NCBI GenBank assembly: GCA_018664745.1 | Contig: JABJNS010000089.1 | Coordinates: 1-13,797 of the forward strand | Direction: 5' to 3' | DNA from: Flavobacteriales bacterium | GTDB taxonomy: Bacteria > Bacteroidota > Bacteroidia > Flavobacteriales > BACL11 | DNA: 13,797 nucleotides | Shown: piece by piece, positions 6,276 to 12,406 of the stretch | Position numbering within the stretch: position 1 is the first letter of the stretch | Layout of the letters: each line of letters opens with the position of its first letter | The notes under the pieces: generated by a model | What the model was told of the DNA's origin: nothing | The model's input: only the letters and a program-made list of their open reading frames with translations | Database searches by the model: none | Program-made: the position numbers and the translations under genes

Positions 6276-8378
6276 ATGAAGTGCTTTAATTTAGTAGGGA
6301 TATGTTTTTTCCTTACTTTAAGTTGCAGTAGTCAACATCAAGAATTTAAAACTGTGGAAAAAACTCACAAATATACAAATGCCTTAGTGAATGAGACAAG
6401 TCCTTATTTATTACAACACGCTTATAATCCTGTGGATTGGTACCCTTGGAATGAACAAACTTTGGATAAAGCAAAAGTAGAGGGAAAATTACTACTGATT
6501 AGTATTGGGTATTCTGCTTGTCATTGGTGTCATGTTATGGAACATGAAAGTTTTGAAGATGCAGAGGTGGCAAAAATTATGAATGATAATTTTATTTGCA
6601 TAAAGGTAGACAGGGAAGAAAGGCCAGATATTGACCAAATTTATATGACGGCTGTACAGTTGATGAATCAAAGAGGAGGATGGCCATTGAATTGTGTAGC
6701 ATTGCCTAACGGAAAACCATTTTGGGGAGGTACTTATTTCAGAAAAGAAGATTGGAAAAAGCAAATTTTAGGATTAGCGAATACTTATAAAACAGAACCT
6801 AATAGAGTTGTAGAATTTGCTGATAGACTTGCAAAAGGGATACAAGAAGTGGAGAATATTGGTTTGAATACTGATGAAGTAAACTTTACTTGGAAGGACT
6901 TGAATAATATGGTTAGCCCTTGGTCTGAGCGCTTTGACAATACGGAAGGAGGGACTAGTGGTGCGCCAAAATTCCCAATGCCTAATGCTTACAATTTTTT
7001 ACTAAAATATGCTCATTTAGCAAATAATAAAGAGGTGTTAAATCATGTTGAACTTACTTTGGACAAGATGGCTTTTGGTGGAATTTATGACCAGATTGGT
7101 GGAGGATTTGCACGCTATTCAGTAGATAAATTATGGAAGGCACCTCATTTTGAAAAAATGTTGTACGATAACGGGCAACTTGTAAGTTTGTATTCGGATG
7201 CTTATCTGAAATTTAAAAAGCCACTTTATAAAGAGGTTGTTTTTGAAACGCTTGATTTTATTGAGCGTGAATTGATGGCAGAAAATGGAGTTTTTTATTC
7301 TGCATTGGATGCCGATAGTGAAGGGGAGGAAGGGAAGTTTTATGTGTGGAATGAAACGGAATTAAAATTATTTATCCATGAGGATTACGATATTTTTAAG
7401 GAATATTACAATGTAAACTCAGTAGGGATTTGGGAGCACGGAAATTATATTTTATTAAGGAAGAAAACTAGAGAACAAATTGCTAAAAAACATAAAATTT
7501 CAGTTAGTGATTTGGAAAGTAAAGTTGCAACTTGGAAAACTATTCTGATGGCAGAAAGAGATAAACGCATTCGCCCAGGGTTGGATGATAAATCTTTAAC
7601 TTCTTGGAATGCCTTAATGTTAAAAGGATATGTGGATGCTTATATGGCCTTTGGAGAAAAACATCATTTAGAGGTAGCTTTAAAGAATGCTAACTTTATT
7701 GCCAATACTCAAATGCAAAAGGATGGAAAACTATGGCATTCTTATAAAGAAAGTAGATCTACTATTAATGCTTTTTTGGAGGATTATGCTCTTGTAAGCT
7801 CGGCATTTATTCGACTTTATGAAGCTACTTTTGATGAGGTATGGCTAAGTAGAGCTAATCAATTAGTAGCTTATGCTTTGGAGAATTTTTACGATAAAAA
7901 TTCTGGAATGTTTTATTTCACATCAAAATTGGACCCTGAATTGGTTGCTAGAAAAATGGAAATTAATGACAATGTAATTCCTGCTTCCAATTCTGTAATG
8001 GCAAATGTATTGTACGATTTAGGAACGCTCTTGGATAATAGAATTTACAAACAAAAGGCAATTATTATGGCTAATAATATAAAGCCAGACATGGAAAAAT
8101 ACGCAAGTGGATATGCCAATTATGCTGCATTGATGTTAAAAGAAATTGTTCCTTTTTATGAGGTGGCTATTGTTGGGAAAGATGCACATGCTAAGGCAAT
8201 GGAATTGAATAAAAAATATGTGCCTAATAAATTATTTTTGGGTAGTTTTGAAAGTAGTGAAATGGAATTGTTGCAAGAGAAATATGTACAAGGAACAACT
8301 ATGATTTATGTGTGTGAAAACAAATCTTGCCAATTACCAACTAGTAATATAATGAAGGCTCAAAAACTAATGAAATAA
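6276..8378 (+). CDS. SPATA20/YyaL-type thioredoxin-like protein (DUF255), lipoprotein form
   Basis: A 700-residue protein. Residues 38-160 match the DUF255 domain: NETSPYLLQHAYNPVDWYPW, then ISIGYSACHWCHVMEHESF with the thioredoxin-type CHWC (C82, C85), then DREERPDIDQIY and GGWPLNCVALPNGKPFWGG. The rest is the alpha-helical barrel (six-hairpin-glycosidase-like) region seen in the family, with GGTSGAPKFP, GGIYDQIGGGFARY, WKAPHFEKMLYDN and ALDADSEGEEGKFYVW, then RPGLDDKSLTSWNALM. The length fits the family (about 670-790). The odd point is the N-terminus: a hydrophobic stretch ending in LTLSC (C17), which predicts a lipoprotein, while the well-known members are cytosolic or mitochondrial. The biochemical role of the family is not established; a thiol-disulfide or cofactor-related function is only inferred. 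It overlaps the next gene by one base. Confidence 0.92.
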   Translation: MKCFNLVGICFFLTLSCSSQHQEFKTVEKTHKYTNALVNETSPYLLQHAYNPVDWYPWNEQTLDKAKVEGKLLLISIGYSACHWCHVMEHESFEDAEVAKIMNDNFICIKVDREERPDIDQIYMTAVQLMNQRGGWPLNCVALPNGKPFWGGTYFRKEDWKKQILGLANTYKTEPNRVVEFADRLAKGIQEVENIGLNTDEVNFTWKDLNNMVSPWSERFDNTEGGTSGAPKFPMPNAYNFLLKYAHLANNKEVLNHVELTLDKMAFGGIYDQIGGGFARYSVDKLWKAPHFEKMLYDNGQLVSLYSDAYLKFKKPLYKEVVFETLDFIERELMAENGVFYSALDADSEGEEGKFYVWNETELKLFIHEDYDIFKEYYNVNSVGIWEHGNYILLRKKTREQIAKKHKISVSDLESKVATWKTILMAERDKRIRPGLDDKSLTSWNALMLKGYVDAYMAFGEKHHLEVALKNANFIANTQMQKDGKLWHSYKESRSTINAFLEDYALVSSAFIRLYEATFDEVWLSRANQLVAYALENFYDKNSGMFYFTSKLDPELVARKMEINDNVIPASNSVMANVLYDLGTLLDNRIYKQKAIIMANNIKPDMEKYASGYANYAALMLKEIVPFYEVAIVGKDAHAKAMELNKKYVPNKLFLGSFESSEMELLQEKYVQGTTMIYVCENKSCQLPTSNIMKAQKLMK

Positions 8379-8827
8379 TGAAATATATATTTGAAGAAAA
8401 CCAGAAGTTTACCCAATGGTGGTTGTGGGTTATTTTATTGTCGTTCCCAATTATGGCCTTTGGGCCTTTTGATGAAAATGAAATTAATATAAACTATGTG
8501 TTAATTGGACTTGTACTGCCCTTGATTTTTTATTTATTTGAATTAAGAATTAGAGTCAGTAATGAAGGTTTGCATTATCAATTTTTCCCATTTCATTTGA
8601 AGGCACATGTTATAAAGTTAGAAGATATAGAAAAGCACAAAGCCATGGAATACTCTCCACTAAAAGAATATGGAGGATGGGGAATTAAGTTCGGATTTAA
8701 AGGAAAAGCCTATAATGTTAGCGGCAATAAAGGGGTGAAGATTTTCCTGAAAAACGGATTAAATATTATGTTCGGTAGCCAAAAACACAATGACTTGGCA
8801 AAGGCTTTGAAAAGTGTTAGAAAATAA
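8378..8827 (+). CDS. two-helix membrane protein, PH-like/DUF6141-type
   Basis: A 149-residue protein with two hydrophobic segments (residues about 14-29, rich in Trp, and about 39-55), joined by a short acidic loop (FDENEIN). A soluble part of about 90 residues follows with alternating beta strands and the motif EYGGWGIKFGFKGKAYNVSGNKGV, then LKNGLNIMFGSQKHNDLAKAL. This matches the pattern of small bacterial membrane proteins with a PH-like domain ('YGGWGI..g..G.aynv.G..Gv'), which have no known biochemical role. The N-terminus has no cleavable signal. It starts within the stop codon of the SPATA20-like gene (TAATG), so it is translationally coupled to it. It may be a membrane anchor or regulator of the operon products, or an unrelated passenger. 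Confidence 0.8.
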   Translation: MKYIFEENQKFTQWWLWVILLSFPIMAFGPFDENEININYVLIGLVLPLIFYLFELRIRVSNEGLHYQFFPFHLKAHVIKLEDIEKHKAMEYSPLKEYGGWGIKFGFKGKAYNVSGNKGVKIFLKNGLNIMFGSQKHNDLAKALKSVRK

Positions 8828-8832
8828 TAGTT

Positions 8833-9279
8833 ATGAAAAAAATAATTTTAATATTCTCAGTCTTTCTTTTTACTAGTTGTACAACTTACTTAATGCCTAT
8901 TGAGAGTTTTGAGGAACAATTTCAGAATGTAAATGAATCTAGTAGGGAAGAAGTTAAAGTTAGAACTCCTTATTATGGAATTTCTACTAAATATTTAGCA
9001 AATACAATTAATAATATTACTTGTTTTGATAAAAATAATAATAGTATTATTCTGAAAAATAGTCCGTCAATCGAGATTAGAATCACAGAGAAAAATGAAA
9101 AGAAAACAATATTCTATTTTGATAGAGTTTATCAAGAAAACTCAATAGTTTATGGAGATAAATCAAGAATCCCAGGTTTTGAAAAAGGAATACCTTTAGA
9201 TAGTATATTGAAAATTGAAATTCAAGATGGAAAAAAGAATTTTAAATATATTGAAAATGATACTTCTAAGCAACAATAA
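8833..9279 (+). CDS. lipoprotein of unknown function, last gene of the operon
   Basis: A 148-residue protein with signal peptide and lipobox LFTSC (C16 lipidated). The mature part starts with TTYLMPIESFEEQF and contains TPYYGISTKYLANTINNI, SPSIEIRITEKNEKKTIFYFDRVY and GDKSRIPGF, then a final LDSILKIEIQDGKKNF. This strand-rich pattern (IEIRIT...K..FYFD.V....I.G.KSRI) is one I associate with small hypothetical lipoproteins of Bacteroidota that occur in many copies; no function is known to me. It starts 5 bp after the previous gene. Its last 14 bp overlap the 3' end of tyrS on the other strand. No hairpin terminator is visible after it, so the operon transcript may run antisense into tyrS. Confidence 0.78.
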   Translation: MKKIILIFSVFLFTSCTTYLMPIESFEEQFQNVNESSREEVKVRTPYYGISTKYLANTINNITCFDKNNNSIILKNSPSIEIRITEKNEKKTIFYFDRVYQENSIVYGDKSRIPGFEKGIPLDSILKIEIQDGKKNFKYIENDTSKQQ

Positions 9280-10534
9280 TCAAAAAGTAGTTCTTCTTTC
9301 CTTTCTGTGCCAGTAGGTATTTTCCGTTCAATAAATCTTTTTCAGATAATTGAACATCTTCTGTAATTTTCTCTTTGTTGATACTTACAGCATTTGATTT
9401 TATCATTCTTCTTGCCTCTCCTTTACTTGCAAAAATTTGTGTTTTTTCGGCAACTATATCCAAAATTCCTAAGTCTAAATCGGCTTTGCTTATTTCAAAC
9501 TGAGGTACACCTTCAAATACAGAAAGGAAAGTTTCTTCATCTAAACTTTTCAAATCATCAGCAGTTGATTTGCCAAATAAAATATTGGATGCTTTAATGG
9601 CCATCTCTAAATCCTTAGCAGAATGGACTCTTGTAGTTACTTCTTCTGCAATTGCTTTTTGTAAAACCCTTAAATGTGGAACTTCTTCATGTTCTGTTGT
9701 CAATTTAGCAATCTCTTCTTGTGACAATAAAGTAAAAATCTTTATGTAGTTTTTAGCATCTTCATCTGATGAGTTTAGCCAAAATTGGTAGAATTTGTAA
9801 GGAGATGTTTTTGCTTTATCTAACCAAACATTACCCGTTTCTGTTTTCCCAAACTTACCACCATCTGCTTTTTTTATCAGTGGAGTAGTTATCGCAAATG
9901 CCTTTCCGCCTCCTTTTCTTCTTACTAATTCAGTTCCGGTTACTATGTTCCCCCATTGGTCAGAACCTCCTAATTGTACTTTACAATTTTTGTTTTTCCA
10001 AAGCCAGTAAAAGTCATATCCTTGTACCAATTGGTAGGAAAATTCAGTAAAGCTCATTCCTGTTTCCAATCTGTTTTTCACTGAATCCTTTGCCATCATA
10101 TAGTTAACTGAAATGTGTTTTCCTACATCACGGATAAATTCCAAAAAATTAAATTCTTTAAACCAATCGTAATTATTTACTACTTCTGCTGAGTTTGCAC
10201 CACAATCAAAATTTAAGAATTGTTCCAATTGTTTTTGAACGCAAGCCAAGTTATGGTTTAGCGTATTTTCATCTAGCAGGTTTCGCTCTTTGCTTTTTCC
10301 TGAAGGATCACCTACCATACCAGTAGCACCACCAACTAAAGCAAAAGGTTTGTGCCCACATTTTTGTAAATGAACTAAAATCATTATCTGAACTAAACTT
10401 CCGATATGTAGAGAGTCAGCAGTAGGATCAAAGCCAATATAGGCAGCAGTCATTTCTTTTTCAAATTGCTCTTTTGTCCCTGGCATGATATCGTGTATCA
10501 TCCCTCTCCATTCTAATTCTTCTACAAAGTTCAT
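9266..10534 (-). CDS. tyrS: tyrosyl-tRNA synthetase
   Basis: Charges tRNA-Tyr with tyrosine in the cytoplasm; essential class I aminoacyl-tRNA synthetase acting as a homodimer. The 422-residue length is normal. The HIGH-type ATP motif is PTADSLHIGS (H43-S46), tyrosine and tRNA-binding motifs include YDFYWLW and QLGGSDQWGN (residues 187-196), and the KMSKS-type loop is KFGKT (227-231), the variant usual in bacterial TyrRS. An S4 RNA-binding domain fills about 355-420 (SKGEARRMIKSNAVSINKEK). The start at 10534 fits the usual N-terminus before WRGMIHD. It is transcribed alone, divergent from the SDR gene, with a -7 box 16 bp upstream. Its end overlaps the lipoprotein gene on the other strand by 14 bp. 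Confidence 0.98.
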   Translation of the reverse strand: MNFVEELEWRGMIHDIMPGTKEQFEKEMTAAYIGFDPTADSLHIGSLVQIMILVHLQKCGHKPFALVGGATGMVGDPSGKSKERNLLDENTLNHNLACVQKQLEQFLNFDCGANSAEVVNNYDWFKEFNFLEFIRDVGKHISVNYMMAKDSVKNRLETGMSFTEFSYQLVQGYDFYWLWKNKNCKVQLGGSDQWGNIVTGTELVRRKGGGKAFAITTPLIKKADGGKFGKTETGNVWLDKAKTSPYKFYQFWLNSSDEDAKNYIKIFTLLSQEEIAKLTTEHEEVPHLRVLQKAIAEEVTTRVHSAKDLEMAIKASNILFGKSTADDLKSLDEETFLSVFEGVPQFEISKADLDLGILDIVAEKTQIFASKGEARRMIKSNAVSINKEKITEDVQLSEKDLLNGKYLLAQKGKKNYFLIIVA

Positions 10535-10550
10535 CTTAAATAATTTTCCT

Positions 10551-10558
10551 CAAAAATA
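10551..10558 (-). promoter_or_regulatory. -7 element (TATTTTTG) of the tyrS promoter
   Basis: On the minus strand the bases read TATTTTTG, a full match to the Bacteroidota -7 consensus TAnnTTTG, ending 16 nt before the tyrS ATG. It predicts a leader of roughly 10 nt. No clear TTG at about -33 was found. The match is to an AT-rich consensus, so moderate confidence only. Confidence 0.5.
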
Positions 10559-10572
10559 GACAATTATTCTAA

Positions 10573-10603
10573 ATCTCATGTCTAATATCTAATATCTCAA
10601 ATC
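10573..10603. repeat. short degenerate tandem repeat in the tyrS/SDR divergent region
   Basis: Between the two divergent -7 boxes lies ATCTCA, then TCTAATA twice in tandem (10581-10587 and 10588-10594), then TCTCAAATC. The period is 7 bp. Similar TCTAATATC-type low-complexity tracts are, from memory, frequent in Bacteroidota intergenic DNA. It may be a regulator site or simply slippage-derived filler where the two -33 regions would be. Confidence 0.4.
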
Positions 10604-10611
10604 AATTCTCC

Positions 10612-10619
10612 TATCTTTG
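10612..10619 (+). promoter_or_regulatory. -7 element (TATCTTTG) giving a probably leaderless SDR mRNA
   Basis: TATCTTTG is a full match to the Bacteroidota -7 consensus TAnnTTTG. It ends only 4 nt before the ATG at 10624. With the usual distance to the transcription start, the mRNA would begin at or within a few bases of the start codon. The start codon itself is well fixed, because the Rossmann motif GGTGLVG begins at residue 6. No TTG at about -33 is present. Confidence 0.6.
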
Positions 10620-10623
10620 TTCC

Positions 10624-11628
10624 ATGATATTTGTTACTGGAGGTACAGGACTTGTGGGTTCTCATGTGTTATTAAATTTAGCACAAAAAGGGGAGCAGTT
10701 TAAAGCGCTTAAAAGAGAGTATTCTTCTTTAGAAGTTTGTAAAAATATTTTTGCACACTACAAAGAATTGGATTTGTTTGATAAAATAAATTGGGTGAAT
10801 GGTGATGTGAGTGACATCCCTTCTTTAACTGAGGCAATGCAAGATTGTGAACAGTTGATTCATTGTGCAGCTATTGTTTCTTTTTATGCAAGTGATGCTG
10901 ATTTACTTAGAAAAGTAAATATTGAAGGCACGGCTAATGTAATGGATGTTGCAATAGCAAGTGGAATTAAGAAAGCAGGTTTTGTGAGTTCTATTGCTGC
11001 ATTGGGAAGAAATTCTACTGAAGGTATGGTAGATGAAGAATGTCATTTTAAGATAACTAAACATGATAGTAACTATTCCCTAAGTAAGTATTATGCCGAA
11101 CAAGAAGTGTGGAGAGCAAGCCAAGAAGGATTGGAAGTTGTTATTATAAATCCCTCTGTTATTTTAGGTCCTGGGGATTGGACAAAAGGAAGTTCTCAAA
11201 TATTTCAAAAGATTTATAAAGGGCTTAAATTTTACACTTCTGGCAGCACAGGTTATGTGGATGTGGTGGATGTAGCTGATTCCTTAATCGAGTTATTGTT
11301 TTCAGAAGTGAAGAATGAACGATTTATTGTGAATGGTGCTAATCTGAAATTCCGTGATTGTTTTGATAGTATTGCTGTTGCTTTAGGGAAGCCAAAAGCA
11401 ACAATTAAAGCAACCCCTTTTTTAAAAGAAATTGCATGGCGAGTTGATGCAGTTCGTGCTTTTATCACAGCAACAAAACCTTTATTAACTAAGGAGACTG
11501 CTAATAGTGCAATGAAGTCTAATACTTATAGTACAAAAAAAATAGAAGCAATGTTGGGTTATCAGTTTACTGATATGGATGCTACAATAAAAAAATATGC
11601 AAATTGGTTTATTGCTGATTTAAAGTAG
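10624..11628 (+). CDS. NAD(P)-dependent epimerase/dehydratase, extended SDR family
   Basis: A 334-residue oxidoreductase of the extended short-chain dehydrogenase type, closest in pattern to the dihydroflavonol-reductase/3-beta-HSD-like group. The nucleotide-binding motif is TGGTGLVG at residues 5-12, an acidic residue in NGDVSD (about 60-64) helps hold the adenine side, VSSIAALG (121-128) supplies the catalytic Ser, and YSLSK gives Y151 and K155. INPSVILGPGDW (about 175-186) is the usual NPS segment after the active site. No signal peptide or membrane segment is seen, so it is cytoplasmic. The substrate is unknown; in Bacteroidota such genes often sit near pyrC and DUF4296 genes as here. It is transcribed singly from a promoter that leaves no leader, and its last 20 bp overlap the DUF4296 gene on the other strand. 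Confidence 0.9.
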   Translation: MIFVTGGTGLVGSHVLLNLAQKGEQFKALKREYSSLEVCKNIFAHYKELDLFDKINWVNGDVSDIPSLTEAMQDCEQLIHCAAIVSFYASDADLLRKVNIEGTANVMDVAIASGIKKAGFVSSIAALGRNSTEGMVDEECHFKITKHDSNYSLSKYYAEQEVWRASQEGLEVVIINPSVILGPGDWTKGSSQIFQKIYKGLKFYTSGSTGYVDVVDVADSLIELLFSEVKNERFIVNGANLKFRDCFDSIAVALGKPKATIKATPFLKEIAWRVDAVRAFITATKPLLTKETANSAMKSNTYSTKKIEAMLGYQFTDMDATIKKYANWFIADLK

Positions 11629-11953
11629 TTCGTTCTTTTGATATTTGCTCCAGAACACTAGCATAAATCTGCTCTAATTTCTCAGGTTTTTCTGCATAAT
11701 ATTGGAGTGTTTTTTCAAAATCCTCTGCAGTTATTCTACTTTTCTTATAAATAGTAGCATAATTACTAGCCAATTCTTTTTTAGCATTCTCCATTCCTTT
11801 GGTTTTGTGCAATTCAAATTTTGCTTCAGCTAAATGCACCTCTTTTAAGATATTTATAAATACGGCTTCCGATAAAATGTCATTAGGAACTTCTGTTTCT
11901 GGAGCAGAACATGCTAGTAGTAAAATACTTAGTAGTAAAGGAAAAATTTTCAT
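11609..11953 (-). CDS. DUF4296 lipoprotein
   Basis: A 114-residue lipoprotein with the start at 11953: MKIFPLLLSILLLAC is a compact signal peptide with C15 lipidated. A longer reading from 11977 would add eight residues, but those codons contain a perfect -7 box (TATCTTTG, 11958-11965), so I prefer the inner start. The mature protein is helical, with FINILKEVHLAEAKFEL, and later ITAEDFEKTLQYYAEKPEKLEQIY, the pattern of DUF4296, a Bacteroidota family of unknown function often found beside pyrC. It is probably anchored facing the periplasm. The transcript appears leaderless. The last 20 bp overlap the SDR gene convergently. Family assignment is from motif memory. Confidence 0.85.
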   Translation of the reverse strand: MKIFPLLLSILLLACSAPETEVPNDILSEAVFINILKEVHLAEAKFELHKTKGMENAKKELASNYATIYKKSRITAEDFEKTLQYYAEKPEKLEQIYASVLEQISKERTTLNQQ

Positions 11954-11957
11954 TAAA

Positions 11958-11965
11958 CAAAGATA
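11958..11965 (-). promoter_or_regulatory. -7 element (TATCTTTG) of the DUF4296 gene
   Basis: On the minus strand TATCTTTG matches TAnnTTTG exactly and ends 4 nt before the ATG at 11953, the same box and the same distance as at the SDR gene. It predicts a leaderless mRNA and decides the start of the DUF4296 gene, because the longer start at 11977 would be upstream of the promoter box. Confidence 0.55.
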
Positions 11966-11969
11966 GCTT

Positions 11970-12000
11970 TTAAGCAAGCAAAAAATGTATATTTGCTTAA
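11970..12000. promoter_or_regulatory. perfect 8-bp inverted repeat between divergent promoters (candidate operator)
   Basis: TTAAGCAA (11970-11977) and TTGCTTAA (11993-12000) are exact inverse complements with a 15-bp spacer. The right arm overlaps the plus-strand -7 box and the left arm lies just upstream of the minus-strand -7 box, so a bound regulator could act on both genes. The arms are AT-rich and the dyad could be chance. Confidence 0.3.
11988..11995 (+). promoter_or_regulatory. -7 element (TATATTTG) of the Cys/His-rich lipoprotein gene
   Basis: TATATTTG matches TAnnTTTG exactly and lies 30 nt before the ATG at 12026, giving a leader of about 25 nt, unlike the leaderless genes nearby. 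No TTG at about -33 is seen. Confidence 0.5.
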
Positions 12001-12025
12001 TTATTAATCAAACAAAATATTTAAG

Positions 12026-12349
12026 ATGAAAAAGTTAATGTATTTATTAGTTGCAGGATCACTTTCTGTATTTGCTGCTTGTGGTGGTGCGTCAACTTCT
12101 GAAGGAGTAACAACTGAGGAAGTTACTGTTGAGGAGGTAGTAACTGAAGATGTTGCTGTTGAAGTGGTAGCTGAAGCTGTTGGTTGCCAGGTTGAAGGTG
12201 GTACTTGTTTAGCAGATCATTCTTGTTGTGCAGCTAAAGAAGCTGCTGCTTGTTGTTGTGGTGATGCTACTTGTGATGGTTCTTGTCATGGTGATGCAGA
12301 TGCTGCTGAAGAAGCTCATGGAGATCATGAAGGACACGATCACGAATAA
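12026..12349 (+). CDS. Cys/His-rich putative metal-binding lipoprotein
   Basis: A 107-residue protein with lipobox VFAAC (C19 lipidated). Three zones follow. Residues 26-52 are a low-complexity acidic linker built from Glu, Val and Thr (TTEEVTVEEVVTEDVAVEVV). Residues 54-87 hold nine Cys in 34 residues (54, 61, 67, 68, 76-78, 83, 87), including CC and CCC runs. The tail, 88-107, has five His (88, 98, 101, 104, 106) among Asp and Glu, ending HGDHEGHDHE. The layout suggests a surface-anchored, thiol- and imidazole-rich binder of soft or transition metals such as Cu, Zn or Ni, but no family was recognised. It has its own promoter, is divergent from the DUF4296 gene, and is followed by a strong hairpin terminator, so it forms a single-gene unit. 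Strongly repeated GTT/GCT/GAA codons mark the linker. Confidence 0.85.
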   Translation: MKKLMYLLVAGSLSVFAACGGASTSEGVTTEEVTVEEVVTEDVAVEVVAEAVGCQVEGGTCLADHSCCAAKEAAACCCGDATCDGSCHGDADAAEEAHGDHEGHDHE

Positions 12350-12370
12350 GAATTATTATTCTGTGAAATT

Positions 12371-12401
12371 AAAAAAAGGCATCCATTTGGATGTCTTTTT
12401 T
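12371..12401. terminator. bidirectional Rho-independent terminator
   Basis: A-tract, stem GGCATCC (12378-12384), loop ATTT, stem GGATGTC (12389-12395) with one G-T wobble, then TTTTTT (12396-12401). The A-tract on the left gives a T-tract on the other strand, so it can end both the metal-binding lipoprotein transcript (stop 22 bp before) and the pyrC transcript (stop 6 bp after). Confidence 0.85.
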
Positions 12402-12406
12402 AGTTT

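Noticed and set aside
10573..10603. Tandem TCTAATA units considered as a CRISPR array or phage-like repeat
   Set aside because: Only two exact 7-bp units with no spacers. It is too short for CRISPR and better listed as a low-complexity intergenic tract.
11954..11977. Longer N-terminus for the DUF4296 lipoprotein, starting at 11977
   Set aside because: The added codons contain a perfect TATCTTTG promoter box, and the inner start gives a standard compact signal peptide.
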